The position numbers and the translations under genes are program-made. Positions 32,778 to 43,030 of a DNA stretch of 64,000 nt are shown here, one piece after another. The notes under the pieces were generated by a model. It searched no databases. It was not told the DNA's origin and saw only the letters and a list, made by a program, of their open reading frames with translations. Numbering within the stretch: position 1 is the first letter of the stretch; the number at the start of each line of letters is the position of its first letter. Origin of the DNA: Mesocentrotus franciscanus (lineage: Eukaryota; Echinodermata; Echinoidea; Camarodonta; Strongylocentrotidae); NCBI GenBank assembly GCA_037976565.1, contig CP137682.1, positions 30,636,657 to 30,700,656 of the forward strand, written 5' to 3'.

Positions 32778-34527
32778 TCATTCAAAGACCTCATCAAAGA
32801 ATGTCCATCTTGTTTGGAAATTTTTACAGATCGAAATTGATGCTATAGTCATCTTTTTCGGTTCATTCTTTAAATCAGGGATATCAAGATCTCCATCACA
32901 ATCTTCGACATCTACATTTTCTTTGGGATGTTCAAGTCGCTCTACTTCCTTTTCCGACATAAAAGACCCCATGCATCTTCGTGGACCAAATTTGTCAAGG
33001 TGCTCCTGTGCATGATCAATTGCATCGGCATTCATTTCAAACTTGTTTCGTTAGTACAGACAATTGACCAGACTTTCTCCAATTCACGCCCACATATTTT
33101 CACAGAACCTGTCTCATAGAACTCTTCATGTGTTTTAAATGTTGGTGGCTTTAATTGTCCATCTTCAAAATATGGCAGAAAGAGTTGCAAAATGCTCAAA
33201 TAATATTTTTCGGGTGAGATGATGGGTGAGAATCGGGGATATCTTACAACTGCATCTTCCGTACGAGTACGCTTCTGAATATATCCCAGATCGTTATCTA
33301 ATTTAAAGACATTTTTACTTCTTGTACTTGGCGTTTGGGATGCAGTTAAGATTCTATACTGAGAACAAAACGTTGCAAGACACATATTACTGAATTCTGT
33401 GTTTCTAGGTCGAGCTTTGTATCTGTCGAGCTTGCTAGGCATCCAAACATTGTCATCATCATCATTATCGTTATCTGGTCTGCTTTTTATAACGCTCAAT
33501 GGTAAACTCATTCTGACAGGGTCGGGTCCAACAGGAATGAATTCCACTTTCCTAGAACATTCTTTCAATCTGAGACTGCAAACACGATAGACGCTTTCTT
33601 GAGCAGACACTTCACGATTTTGCATGTACACCTGGCCAAGTTTTCTCATGCTTTGCTTTATGCTCTCATTTCCGTCTTTCATTTCAGATAGTGTATGACT
33701 CAATAGCATTCCAATTTCTCGCTCAGCTTTCGACATGTAGGATACAATATAAGCCACGCATGCAAATACATTTGTTACAAACTGCAAATCCATGTTGGCA
33801 TTCCAGCTTCTTAGTAGACTTGGATTAAACTGATTTACCCATACATCTTGTATTTCTTTGATGATTATACTTTGTTGTGATGCTAATTCATTATGTGCAT
33901 TTTCAAATTGATTTTGTGTAATGTCAAGCTCTTCAAAGAGATGGTTTACACTGTTGTACTCAATGTCATTGGATAATGCATCTTTAACTGAATTCAACAA
34001 TTCCTTTGCATCAGCTTTAGTCTTTTCAGAAGCTTTAACTTGATCATTGTCCTTTCCTTATTTTGCACTTTCCCACAATCTTTAGCTGGAATCTCTTCAA
34101 CAGGTGTTACAATGAATGTTTTTTCAGATGGTGGTCTCGGGAAATTAAATCTACATGCCTTCCCTGTTTTTGTGCAAGATTTAGAATGTTTCTTACTGTG
34201 TTGTTGGACCTTGCTTACTATTTCATGTAGTTCTTGATCTTCCTTTTCATCCGGTTTCTGGCAAGAAATGTATTTATCTACGAATTGTATGACATCATCA
34301 TCTTTATCGATACCCAATTGTGGAGCATTTTGAACCCAGAACAAGGCATGAATGTGAGGTGAACCACGAGCTTGATACTCTACTCTCCAAAATGAATCAA
34401 CTATTTTACCAATTGGTGCAGCTGGAGATAAAATAACTCTCTTCATAAAAGTGTGAAATCTTTTATCAAACATTCTGGCAACTGTTACTGGATTTGATCT
34501 TAAAAGATTACATTTTTCTGTATAGTC
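32778..34527 (-). pseudogene. Helentron copy B: Rep (HUH) nuclease domain
   Basis: Frames 34473-33994, 34000-33032 and 33035-32778 overlap at their ends, so single-base shifts separate them. The two-histidine metal site is in [15 protein letters not shown] at about 34360. [16 protein letters not shown] is typical of Helitron Rep. The paired tyrosines that attack DNA are in ACVAYIVSYMSKAERE at about 33740. The order HUH then YxxxY and the flanking sequence agree with Helitron_like_N / Rep proteins. It nicks and ligates the transposon ends. Confidence 0.88.
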
Positions 34528-36560
34528 TAATTCACTTGATTCCCTGATGTCTCCTTTTGTCTAAGCAATGTATTCATTATTTCTGGCCATCTCATATCAG
34601 CAGATGAGAAAGAAGCAAACCATGTCGGCTTTCCAAGCTGTCGTACCATTGCCAGTACATCTTTTTGTGTCTTTTGCCAGTACGGAGGTGTTCCACGAAT
34701 TTGCTTTAGAAATTTATAGCCCTTGTCTGATTTTAGTATTTGTTTAACTTTCTCTGCATCTTTCAAATCTGACGCAGTTATTGAAGAGGAATCATCTTTT
34801 TTGTTTGGACTTTGTCTTAATGCGATAGAGACTTGGGATATAACCTGTTGAATTTCATAAATATATTGTGCATAAAAGATGTAATCTGTATTCTGAGCAA
34901 ATCTGCTGTCCACATGCATCAGTCGGTTGTGCAGATAACGTCCTAATGTTATTTTTTCATCTCTTCTATCATGATATGTTGGTTGACCTTTAGGAAATAA
35001 TACTGGGAAACATTTGGCCTCATTGCTTTCTTCTTGCAGAATTGATACAGGGCTTTTTCCTTCACAAGGAGCACAACATATTATGTCTTCAAAATACTGA
35101 TCTAATATTTCCTGTCCAATATCTACTGGCTGGAGACACGAGTCTAACTGAATACCGCGTAATCCTTCTTCCATATCCTCTTCAGTGTCATTGTCATCTA
35201 TTTTTTTGTGTAGTTCACTGTTGTCTTGCATGTTTTCATTAGCATTTTTGTCTTTGGACAAAATATAATCAATTTGTTCTTCCATTTCCTTCAAATGTTT
35301 TGCTAAACGAGCTTTACCACCAATTTCCACTGCTTCTTCCTTTTCATTATCTTTTTCATTTCGCTCAAGTGAGTTTTCCCATTTATCATTTACTGTAACA
35401 TCAAAATACCACTTATTATTTGCTTTTAAATACTGCAGAGCATTAAGCAAGTTAGATTTATCTACAAATTTGTACTCATAATAGCTTTTGTACGACAATT
35501 TTCGTTTCAGTTTAACACGGATCAATTGATCTTCAGTCTGTGGTCTTGGCAACATATCTACTGTTTCATAAGTGTTTGAAGGCACACACACGACTGGGCC
35601 ATGGACTCCATTTTGACCACCTTTAGGCAAGGCCATTAACTTCATGAAAGGGATATTCAATGCAATCAAATGCTGTTCTAAATTGTTCAAATTGGCAAGT
35701 TCTTCTGGAATTTCATGTAGTTGTAAATTGTTCATATTTGCTTCTGCAGGTAATTTTCCAGCTTGCAATTTTCTATGACAGGTGAAGCATATCCATAGTG
35801 ACGATCTGGCTGACTGGCCTATTAAACATTCTGACCGGCATTCTGAATTGCAAACATGCAAATATTCTTCACTTATGCATTTCTGAATTTTATAATTGCT
35901 CTTTTTACATTTCAATACTTGGTTCTCAAAGAGAAGTTTTAAACATACACAGCACACATATTCTGGGCCATGAGAAATTATCTTTCTAAATTCTTCGAGT
36001 ACAATATCAAACTTGGACAATTTTACTGTTCGAACTACAGACCTTTTCCGATTTTGTTTTATTACATTTTGCCTATATTTTTCAATACTTTTATATTTAA
36101 TTTTTAAGCTCATCAATTTCTTTTCCTTAAATTCTTTGACTTTATATCTAATTTTGGACAATATTTTCATATTTGCCTTATTTATATGTTTCAAATCTTC
36201 ATCGTTCTGATATTTGCTTCTCATTTTGCTTTTGTGCTTTTCTTTGAAATCTTCAATGTTCTGATATTTAGTTCTTATTTTGGTTTTGTGCTTTTCTTTG
36301 AAATCTTCAATGTTCTGATATTTAGTTCTTATTTTGGTTTTGTGCTTTTCTTTGAAATCTTCAATGTTCTGATATTTAGTTCTTATTTTGGTTTTGTGCT
36401 TTTCTTTGAAATCTTCAATGTTCTGATATTTAGTTCTTATTTTAGTTTTGTGCTTTTCTTTGAAATCTTCAATGTTCTGATATTTAGTTCTTATTTTGGT
36501 TTTGTGCATTTGTTTGAAATTTTCATTGGTTTTATATTTATTTTTCATTTTAGTCCTCAT
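34527..36560 (-). pseudogene. Helentron copy B: basic repeats, Cys-rich/DUF6570-like region and start of Rep
   Basis: One uninterrupted 677-codon frame. Residues 1-110 are 18-residue units (KHKTKIRTKYQNIEDFKE) repeated five times with diverged flanking units. Residues about 205-275 hold at least ten cysteines (CCVCLKLL, CNSECRSECL, WICFTCHRKL), a likely zinc-binding fold. Then come IPEELANLNNLEQHLIALNI, PFMKLMALPKGGQ and GPVVCVPSNT, the signature of the DUF6570 region that precedes Rep in many Helitron proteins. Acidic linkers follow. The C-terminus has CFPVLFPKGQPTYHDRR and KPTWFASFSSADMRWPEI, the start of the Helitron-like N domain. This is the longest intact frame in the window. Confidence 0.85.
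36192..36515 (-). repeat. 54-bp coding tandem repeat (18-residue basic units)
   Basis: Five almost identical 54-bp units plus diverged ones at each side. The same array is at 62675-62950 in copy C. Frames on the opposite strand that read FEIFNVLIFSSYFGFVLF are shadows of this repeat. Confidence 0.9.
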
Positions 36561-36747
36561 AACTGTTTTAACATTTTCTTTGAATCCTCATTTCTCAAAT
36601 ATTTTTGTTTATTTCTATACAAAATTTTCTTTTTATAATGTAAATCAGAATGATATTTGGTTTTCATAATATTTAGCTGTGTGTTCCTGAAATTGGAATC
36701 CTCTTTATACATTTCTTTTTGCTGTTGTTTCACATAAGCTCCTTGCT

Positions 36748-38130
36748 TTATTTTGTGTGATAAATCAGTGTTGTAATTCTCTTTTGTCTTTGTTTTACTA
36801 CATTTATTTTTTCCATTTTGTAGGTTAAATCATTTTTATATCTATTCTTCGCTTTAATTTTCTTCATTTGCACATTGTGAATACACTTTTCCTTTTTCTT
36901 AATGATTTCATCTTTGGTCAGGGCTCGTTTTTCTCTCATTTGCTGTCTCCTGCGCTTCCTAATTTGATTAGAACTTTGTCTGTTTTTACGTTTTTTCTTT
37001 CCATGGTCTACATTTCTAACATGAACTTCTCCAATTATCATTAATTCATCATGACTATCAGTACATTCGCTTGCATCAATTCTTAAGCTGTCGTTCTCAT
37101 TCATTTTTACCAATTTGGTTTTTCGAATTTCCTTGCCAAGGTCGACATCAACTTTTGCATCGCTTTCGTGGTTACTCCATTTTCGTTTTCTGCTTAAGAT
37201 AGAGTTGGAATTCTGAACTTTGTTCACTAAATTCAATCTATCAGAGTCTTTTCCACATTTAGTACAATTTTTGGAATCTCCTTTATGTTCATTTTCATAT
37301 TCTGTTTTTATAGAGTCATTTCTTTTCAGAAGACAACTATTACTTAGCTGTGATTCTTTTAATTTGGTTAAGCCAATTGTGACACTCTTCAGTTTTAATT
37401 GCTGACCGTTATAATGTACATCATGAATGGTTGTTTCATTTGCTTTTTCAGGGAAGAGAAATACATTTGGGTTAACAATCATCTTTTGTGGGGAAACACT
37501 CTCATTCAATCTTTGAACTTCATCAAAGCTTTCACAATGTATGTTCCATCCAGAGCTTCCAGACTGACTTTCACTGTGCCTATTTGACGAAGGAATTTGA
37601 CTACAAACAAAATCCTGTAACTGTGGATAGCCTTTCAAGGTTTCATTCTTACCGGAAGTTGCTTTTGCACATACACTAGTTACTTCAAATTCAGTGTGCA
37701 TGGGGCATCCCCTTGTTTTTGCTAACCTCATGCAATGCTTGTACACACCTTGCCAACTTGGAGTACTAAGTACGACACTGTGTCCGTTATCAATCAGGAA
37801 ACCTCGACTGCTTCTGGAATGTGAATCAAATATAAAGAAACCATCTTGACCAGATAATACAATCAAAGTACTTCCAGCAAATGTCACAAAACATGCATCA
37901 GAATCAGTACAGAGTTCTTTTTCGAGCGCTTGCTTCAATGTCATCGAAAGAGACTGGGCCAATATCAATTCATCTCCATCTAACAATCCAGTGACTGGTT
38001 CACGACATACTATGTTAAACAATTCATCGTACGCATCCAAATATTCAAATAGATCAGATATCAATAAGTATTCATGGTCGAGTGAAGTGGATCGCCGTAT
38101 GTAACGATATAATTCATCACCGTTGTTCAA
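36748..38130 (-). pseudogene. Helentron copy B: C76-like protease (most of it) and basic linker
   Basis: A 460-codon open frame that begins just after the catalytic-cysteine segment (38333-38139) in a shifted frame. Residues 1-170 contain LAQSLSMTLKQALEK, DACFVTFAGSTLIVLS and GFFIFDSHSRSSRG. The Asp-x-His in FDSHS is placed as in herpesvirus tegument deubiquitinases. After this come a low-complexity linker, CTKCGKD and a strongly basic C-terminus (KKKRKNRQSSNQIRKRRRQQ) that could be a nuclear localisation signal. Copy C has the same region broken at two places where this copy is open. Confidence 0.75.
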
Positions 38131-38138
38131 AATCCTGT

Positions 38139-38677
38139 CTAGATCTGTACTTTTCCAATCATTGGCATTTTTACCTTGCTATACAACAGTGCAGATAGTG
38201 AATTGGCAACACACTGCTTTCCACTTGAGTAACCAAATCTTGTATCACCTTGATTGAATGTCCCTTGGGCAACAAGCGTTATTTGTGTATTGACACGTGC
38301 ATTTGTCTTTGTGATCACTTTCAAGGGTTTCATCCTTGGTGTTACGCTCGTTGAACAACTGATTCAGACTGATGTTCATTCCTAAATTTACTTGCACACT
38401 GTTCATATGTCATGTCAAAAAGATTTGCAGTACTTTTCTTCTTATCATGATTTATCGTACCAGTCTCCAGCGTAAGCCTACGTTTTTTTCCCTTTGGGTC
38501 AACATGGTTCTGAAATGTTTCAGGAGACTTATCCACTACTTCATCAATTTCTTCTTCTAACTGCCATTTGGATCTACACTTCTTGAACAAATGCTTCATT
38601 TTAACATCAGCCTGATTTGATGGACATGGCAAGGTTCTCTTTGACGTTTTATGTTTAGTTGTTCTTGTCTGTTCCAA
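38139..38677 (-). pseudogene. Helentron copy B: linker and catalytic-Cys segment of the C76-like protease
   Basis: 38677-38342 is a Lys/Glu-rich linker after the OTU domain. 38333-38139 carries GTFNQGDTRFGYSSGKQCVA followed by NSLSALLYSKV. The G(K/R)QC.AN(S)L motif is the nucleophile segment of the tegument-protein cysteine protease family (peptidase C76). Frame changes near 38340 and 38135 separate these from the next part. Confidence 0.72.
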
Positions 38678-38679
38678 TG

Positions 38680-38785
38680 AATTGAAATTGACAAAATCTA
38701 CAGATTCAACAACATTAAAATGAACATTTCCTGTGTATAGTATATACCCCTTATCAGATGTTACAATATTTTATTCTTCCAGGTT
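38680..38785 (-). pseudogene. Helentron copy B: end of the OTU domain
   Basis: Minus strand from the gap edge: INIVTSDKG-like, then YYTQ/TGNVHFNVVESVDFV. The His in VHFNVV is the usual C-terminal catalytic histidine of OTU proteases. The rest of the domain is in the gap. Confidence 0.6.
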
Positions 38786-39285
38786 NNNNNNNNNNNNNNN
38801 NNNNNNNNNNNNNNNNNNNNNNNNNNNNNNNNNNNNNNNNNNNNNNNNNNNNNNNNNNNNNNNNNNNNNNNNNNNNNNNNNNNNNNNNNNNNNNNNNNNN
38901 NNNNNNNNNNNNNNNNNNNNNNNNNNNNNNNNNNNNNNNNNNNNNNNNNNNNNNNNNNNNNNNNNNNNNNNNNNNNNNNNNNNNNNNNNNNNNNNNNNNN
39001 NNNNNNNNNNNNNNNNNNNNNNNNNNNNNNNNNNNNNNNNNNNNNNNNNNNNNNNNNNNNNNNNNNNNNNNNNNNNNNNNNNNNNNNNNNNNNNNNNNNN
39101 NNNNNNNNNNNNNNNNNNNNNNNNNNNNNNNNNNNNNNNNNNNNNNNNNNNNNNNNNNNNNNNNNNNNNNNNNNNNNNNNNNNNNNNNNNNNNNNNNNNN
39201 NNNNNNNNNNNNNNNNNNNNNNNNNNNNNNNNNNNNNNNNNNNNNNNNNNNNNNNNNNNNNNNNNNNNNNNNNNNNNNNNNNNNN
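38786..39285. other. Assembly gap (500 N)
   Basis: 500 N, as in the first gap. On its left is the middle of Helentron copy B; on its right is the middle of an AGGTG-family element. Long reads or a finished assembly should place the missing 3 kb or more of Helentron 5' end here. Confidence 0.97.
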
Positions 39286-41626
39286 CAGAAATTTTCTTTC
39301 TTTATTATTTATTTATTTATTTTTATTTCATCCATTTTTTTGTAACGACGTTTACTCGAAATCAACATGGTCAATTTTCTTCAATTTCTGTCAGTCATCA
39401 GGCCCTATAATATCAAGTTCTAGTAACCTTCTCAAGGTCATGGGGTCATCGTGACGTCATCAGGCGCCATTTTGTAAAAATCAGGTCATTATCATATCTC
39501 GATAACGAGTCATCAAAAATCAACCATATTTGGTACCACATCAATTTTAGGTCAAGGTCAACAAAAATGTCGACAAAATCCGCGCGCACCTCGACGCGCG
39601 CGTACGCGCATCAAAATTTCAAAATGCTCAATTCGTCCCAAATTTTGTTTGCACACGTTTCAGGCCATTTTAAGCATTTTCAAAATTTGCGCGCGCGCAT
39701 ATGCGCGCGTTTTCGCGCGTACTGGCATTTTGCAACATCGAATCGCCAAATTTTCTGTCATCATATTTGGCACATTTTCCAAGCATTTTGATACCTTGTT
39801 TAACTTTTTCTTACCAGTAATAACGCAATGAGCGTCCGTCAAAGTATAACAGCACCCGCGGACCGCATATCTCTATCCACAATACATAGGCAAAAACATG
39901 CCTATACAAAACTCATTGTAACTCTTCAGAATGGATGGATACCCCAATTTTTTTCATATTTGGATAGATTATGAGTCGGAGATATGATTTCATGTCTCAT
40001 TTGACCTCAATCAACTCATGACGTCATCATATCGGCCTCCGAACTCAAAATTTCAATTTGCATATTATGACGTCAGCATATTTTGGAAAATTGATTGTAT
40101 CTCTGTAAATATTGATCGATTTTCTTCCAAATTTTGATATGTTCTAGCTGAGACAATTCTCTACAAATGCAGTCACCACGATTTTCATTTTGACAAAGGC
40201 ATCATGACGTATTTTGGGATTAAAGGAGGCATGTCAATTTTCACATTTTGCGTGTATTCTCTATGGGACATGACTTTTTCCTAAACTGGATTCTACATTC
40301 CCGTCTTTCGCGAGCAATATCTCCGTCGTTTTAGCTTTGTTTTCGCTGAGCTTCGAGTATGTTGTAGCTGAGACAATAAGCTATCACAAGTGTGCCCTTT
40401 ATTTTTCGATCAGATGCCGGGATCAAGCTCATATTTCACTTGCAAAGTGGGATTTGAGAATTCCATTTTCCGTTCACGTGTAATGTCTATGTGGATTATT
40501 TTGGTATAGTGGTCATAGCACTTGCCTCCCATTCCGGCGACCCAAGTTCGATTCCTGGTGGGTCATTTTTTTTTTTTGCCGTCGTTTTAAATTTGATTTT
40601 ATGATCTTCTTCGACTATTATAACATATTATCATATACAATCACAAACAATGTAATAAAATGCCTAATTTTGCGTGTTATATCTATGGGAGAAGAATGTC
40701 AATCGTTTGAGTACAACCCTATGGGAAATCTGATTCCTTGTCGTGTATTAAACCTATAGGGTTAATCTCCCAAGTCTGTTGGAATATATCAAATCATCCC
40801 ATTTTCATGATGTTTAGTCTCCTTCCCAGACGTTTATACTTTCCAGTAATTCAGCCCAGGTATATGCAATCTTTACGTCTCTCCCGCGGACATAGAATTG
40901 TTTACATGTTTATAACTTCTCTCTTTCTCTATAATATAGTAAATATTCAATTCTATTTATGCTGGAAATATTAAAAGCATCGTTCTCCATTGCATCTCTT
41001 TCTCTTGCTCTCTGTTGCTCTGTTTCCCTTCCCCTCTCTTGCTCTGCCTAGCTCCCTCTGTCTCTGCCTCTCATTGTATACTCTCTCACCCTCTCCCTTT
41101 CCCGGCCTCTGGTTCTCGTTCTCCCTCCGATATCTATTGTAATTTTCTTTAATTTCCTCTAGCTCTTCATTTTGCCCTTTGTATTCTTATTTCACCCCTA
41201 CCATGTCCTCTCTCCTTCAAAGTGTATGCATTCTGATTCCTCTTTCTTCCCTCGGTCCAGCTCATGTATTTTTACATGTCAATAACTCGTCTCCCTCTCT
41301 CCTTCTCTATATCTATATTTTCATTAAATTTCATTATGATCATGATTTTGATCATAATCTTTCTCAATATTTTGTTCATCAGTTAAGTTATCACTTCAGT
41401 TCAGGTCACAGTTCAATCTATCAGTTCATTCATCAGTTCATCAGTTTAGCTCATCAATTCAGTTCATTTCACATCAGTTCATCAGTACTTCATTCATCAG
41501 TTCATATCTTAATACATCATTTTACATTAACATCATTAAATTGGATCATTGAATTGAAGATTAGCATGATCATAAGAATTGAAGACAGATCACCTAATTC
41601 GTCCTGATGACGAATTACTTTTCTAG
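39286..41626 (+). mobile_element. AGGTG-family element 1 (5' end in gap)
   Basis: This starts just inside the 5' region and runs through the TGACGTCA/GGTCA box (39434), GCGCGC box (39580-39720), body, tRNA-Gly-like block (40493-40566), pyrimidine tract and a region of repeated ATCAGTTCA (41390-41510). It ends with GACAGATCACCT (41584), stem-loop TAATTCGTC-CTGAT-GACGAATTA (41595-41617), CTTTT and CTAG (41623-41626). It is almost identical to element 4. There is no coding capacity. The 3' end anatomy is that of rolling-circle elements. Confidence 0.78.
40493..40566 (+). other. tRNA-Gly(CCC)-like block in element 1
   Basis: GGTATAGTGGTCATAGCAC (A-box region), CTCCCATTC (anticodon-loop-like, CCC), GGCGACCCAAGTTCGATTCC (variable and T arm with B box), then a run of T that could end Pol III transcription. 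The acceptor and anticodon stems do not pair, so it is not a working tRNA. Copies are at 42953-43025, 44298-44371 and 46475-46548. Confidence 0.7.
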
Positions 41627-41705
41627 TTAGGTGATCTGTCATTGACAGATCACCTATTGATTTCGTCAGAATTTTCTTTCTTTATTCTTTATTCTTTATT
41701 CTTTA
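41627..41705 (+). mobile_element. AGGTG-family solo 5' end fragment
   Basis: TTAGGTGATCTGTCATTGAC and AGATCACCTATTGATTTCGT begin directly after the CTAG of element 1. Only the first 80 bp are present before another 5' end starts. Confidence 0.75.
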
Positions 41706-43030
41706 TTAGGTGGTCTGTCGTCTTCGACAGATCACCTATTGATTTCGTCAGAATTTTCTTTCTTTCTTTATTTTTATTTCCTACACTTTTTGTGTAGAGG
41801 ATAACTCAAGATCGGTTCAGTCAATTTCTTTCAATTTTGGCACAGTCATAGGTCATTGTCATAAGACGTGACAGGAACATTTTCAAGGTCATCAGGTCAT
41901 CGTGACGTCATCCAGGCGCCATTTTGTGAAATCACATTATCAATCATATCTTCATGATGCGTCATCAAAGGTAATTCATATTCATATCACATATACTTCA
42001 GGTCAAGGGTCAACAGGTCATGTCATCAAAGGTCACATAAAGGTCATGACGCGCGCGTACGCGCGTCAAAATTTTAAAATGCTCAAAATCACTTATCTAT
42101 TAAACGAGAGTACGAATCAGGTCATTTTAAGCATTTCAAAATTTCCGTCCGTGCGCGTCGCGCGCGCGTTTTGCGCGCGCACCGCGTACAAAACGTAAAA
42201 CGCCGTTTTTTCGCATGGTTTGTATTCCTGACACTATTTTGACAATTACCAACTATTTCCAGTCATTCTCGACCTTCCATAATGCCACACGCGTGCGTCA
42301 AACTTTAAAATTCGTGCGCGCGTCAATGGGCAATATAATGTAAAAAGTAGTAAAACATGTCTATATAAAATCCGCCATAGCTCGTCAGAATGCCTAAATA
42401 CCCCCAATTTTTAACATTTTCTGAAAGCCCATGAAATGTTCATGAATTCATGTATAATTTTGTCCAATCGTATGTTCTAACGTCGTCATATTTGCATATG
42501 AACTCGAAAATTTGATTTTGAAAATATGACATCATAATTTTTGTATTCATTTGAAAATATTGCAGTAAAGATTGTCGATTTTCTTCCAAATTTTGATATG
42601 TTGTAGCTGAGACAATTCTCTACAAATGCAGTCACCACGATTTTTCATTTTGACAAAGGCATCATGGCGTATTTTGCGATTAAAGGAGGCATGTCAATTT
42701 TCACATTTTGCGTGTATTCTCTATGGGACATGACTTTTTCTCAAAACTGGATTCTACATTCCGTCTTTCGCGAGCAATATCTCCGTCGTTTTAGTTTTGT
42801 TTTTGCTGAGCTTTGAGTATGTTGTAGCTGAGACAATAAGCTATCACAAGTGTGCCCTTTATTTACGATCAGATGCCGGGATCATGCTCATATTTCACTT
42901 GCAAAGTGAGATTTGAGAATTCCATTTTCCGTTCACGTGTAATGTCTATGTGGATTATTTTGGTATAGTGGTCATAGCACTTGCCTCCCATTCCGGCGAC
43001 CCAATTTCGATTCCTGGTGGGTCATTTTTA
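41706..43030 (+). mobile_element. AGGTG-family element 2, 3' truncated
   Basis: It has the 5' hairpin AGGTGGTCTGTCG-TCTT-CGACAGATCACCT, the body and the tRNA-Gly-like block, then stops at the T-run where element 3 begins. The B box of its tRNA-like block is mutated (AATTTCGATTCC). Confidence 0.75.
42953..43025 (+). other. tRNA-Gly-like block in element 2
   Basis: As in element 1 but with a B-box change (CCCAATTTCGATTCC). Followed by ATTTTTA and the next element. Confidence 0.65.

Larger units (their letters stand above)
30700..38785 (-). mobile_element. Helentron copy B, from OTU C-terminus to endonuclease
   Basis: Minus strand. It holds, in order, the end of the OTU domain, a C76-like protease, basic repeats, a Cys-rich/DUF6570-like region, Rep, helicase and endonuclease. 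The rolling-circle Rep plus Pif1-type helicase defines Helitron-class elements. The added endonuclease and OTU domain are features of the Helentron subgroup. From 38785 to 34800 it is nearly identical to 60410-64000 of copy C, inverted. The start of the element (PHD and most of OTU) would lie in the adjacent N gap. Confidence 0.88.

Noticed and set aside
36186..36638. Plus-strand 150-codon hydrophobic frame (FEIFNVLIFSSYFG repeated), and its mirror at 62534-62998
   Set aside because: Antisense shadow of the Helentron 54-bp coding repeat.
40493..40566. Functional tRNA-Gly gene
   Set aside because: Acceptor and anticodon stems do not pair and the block always sits inside the repeat element.
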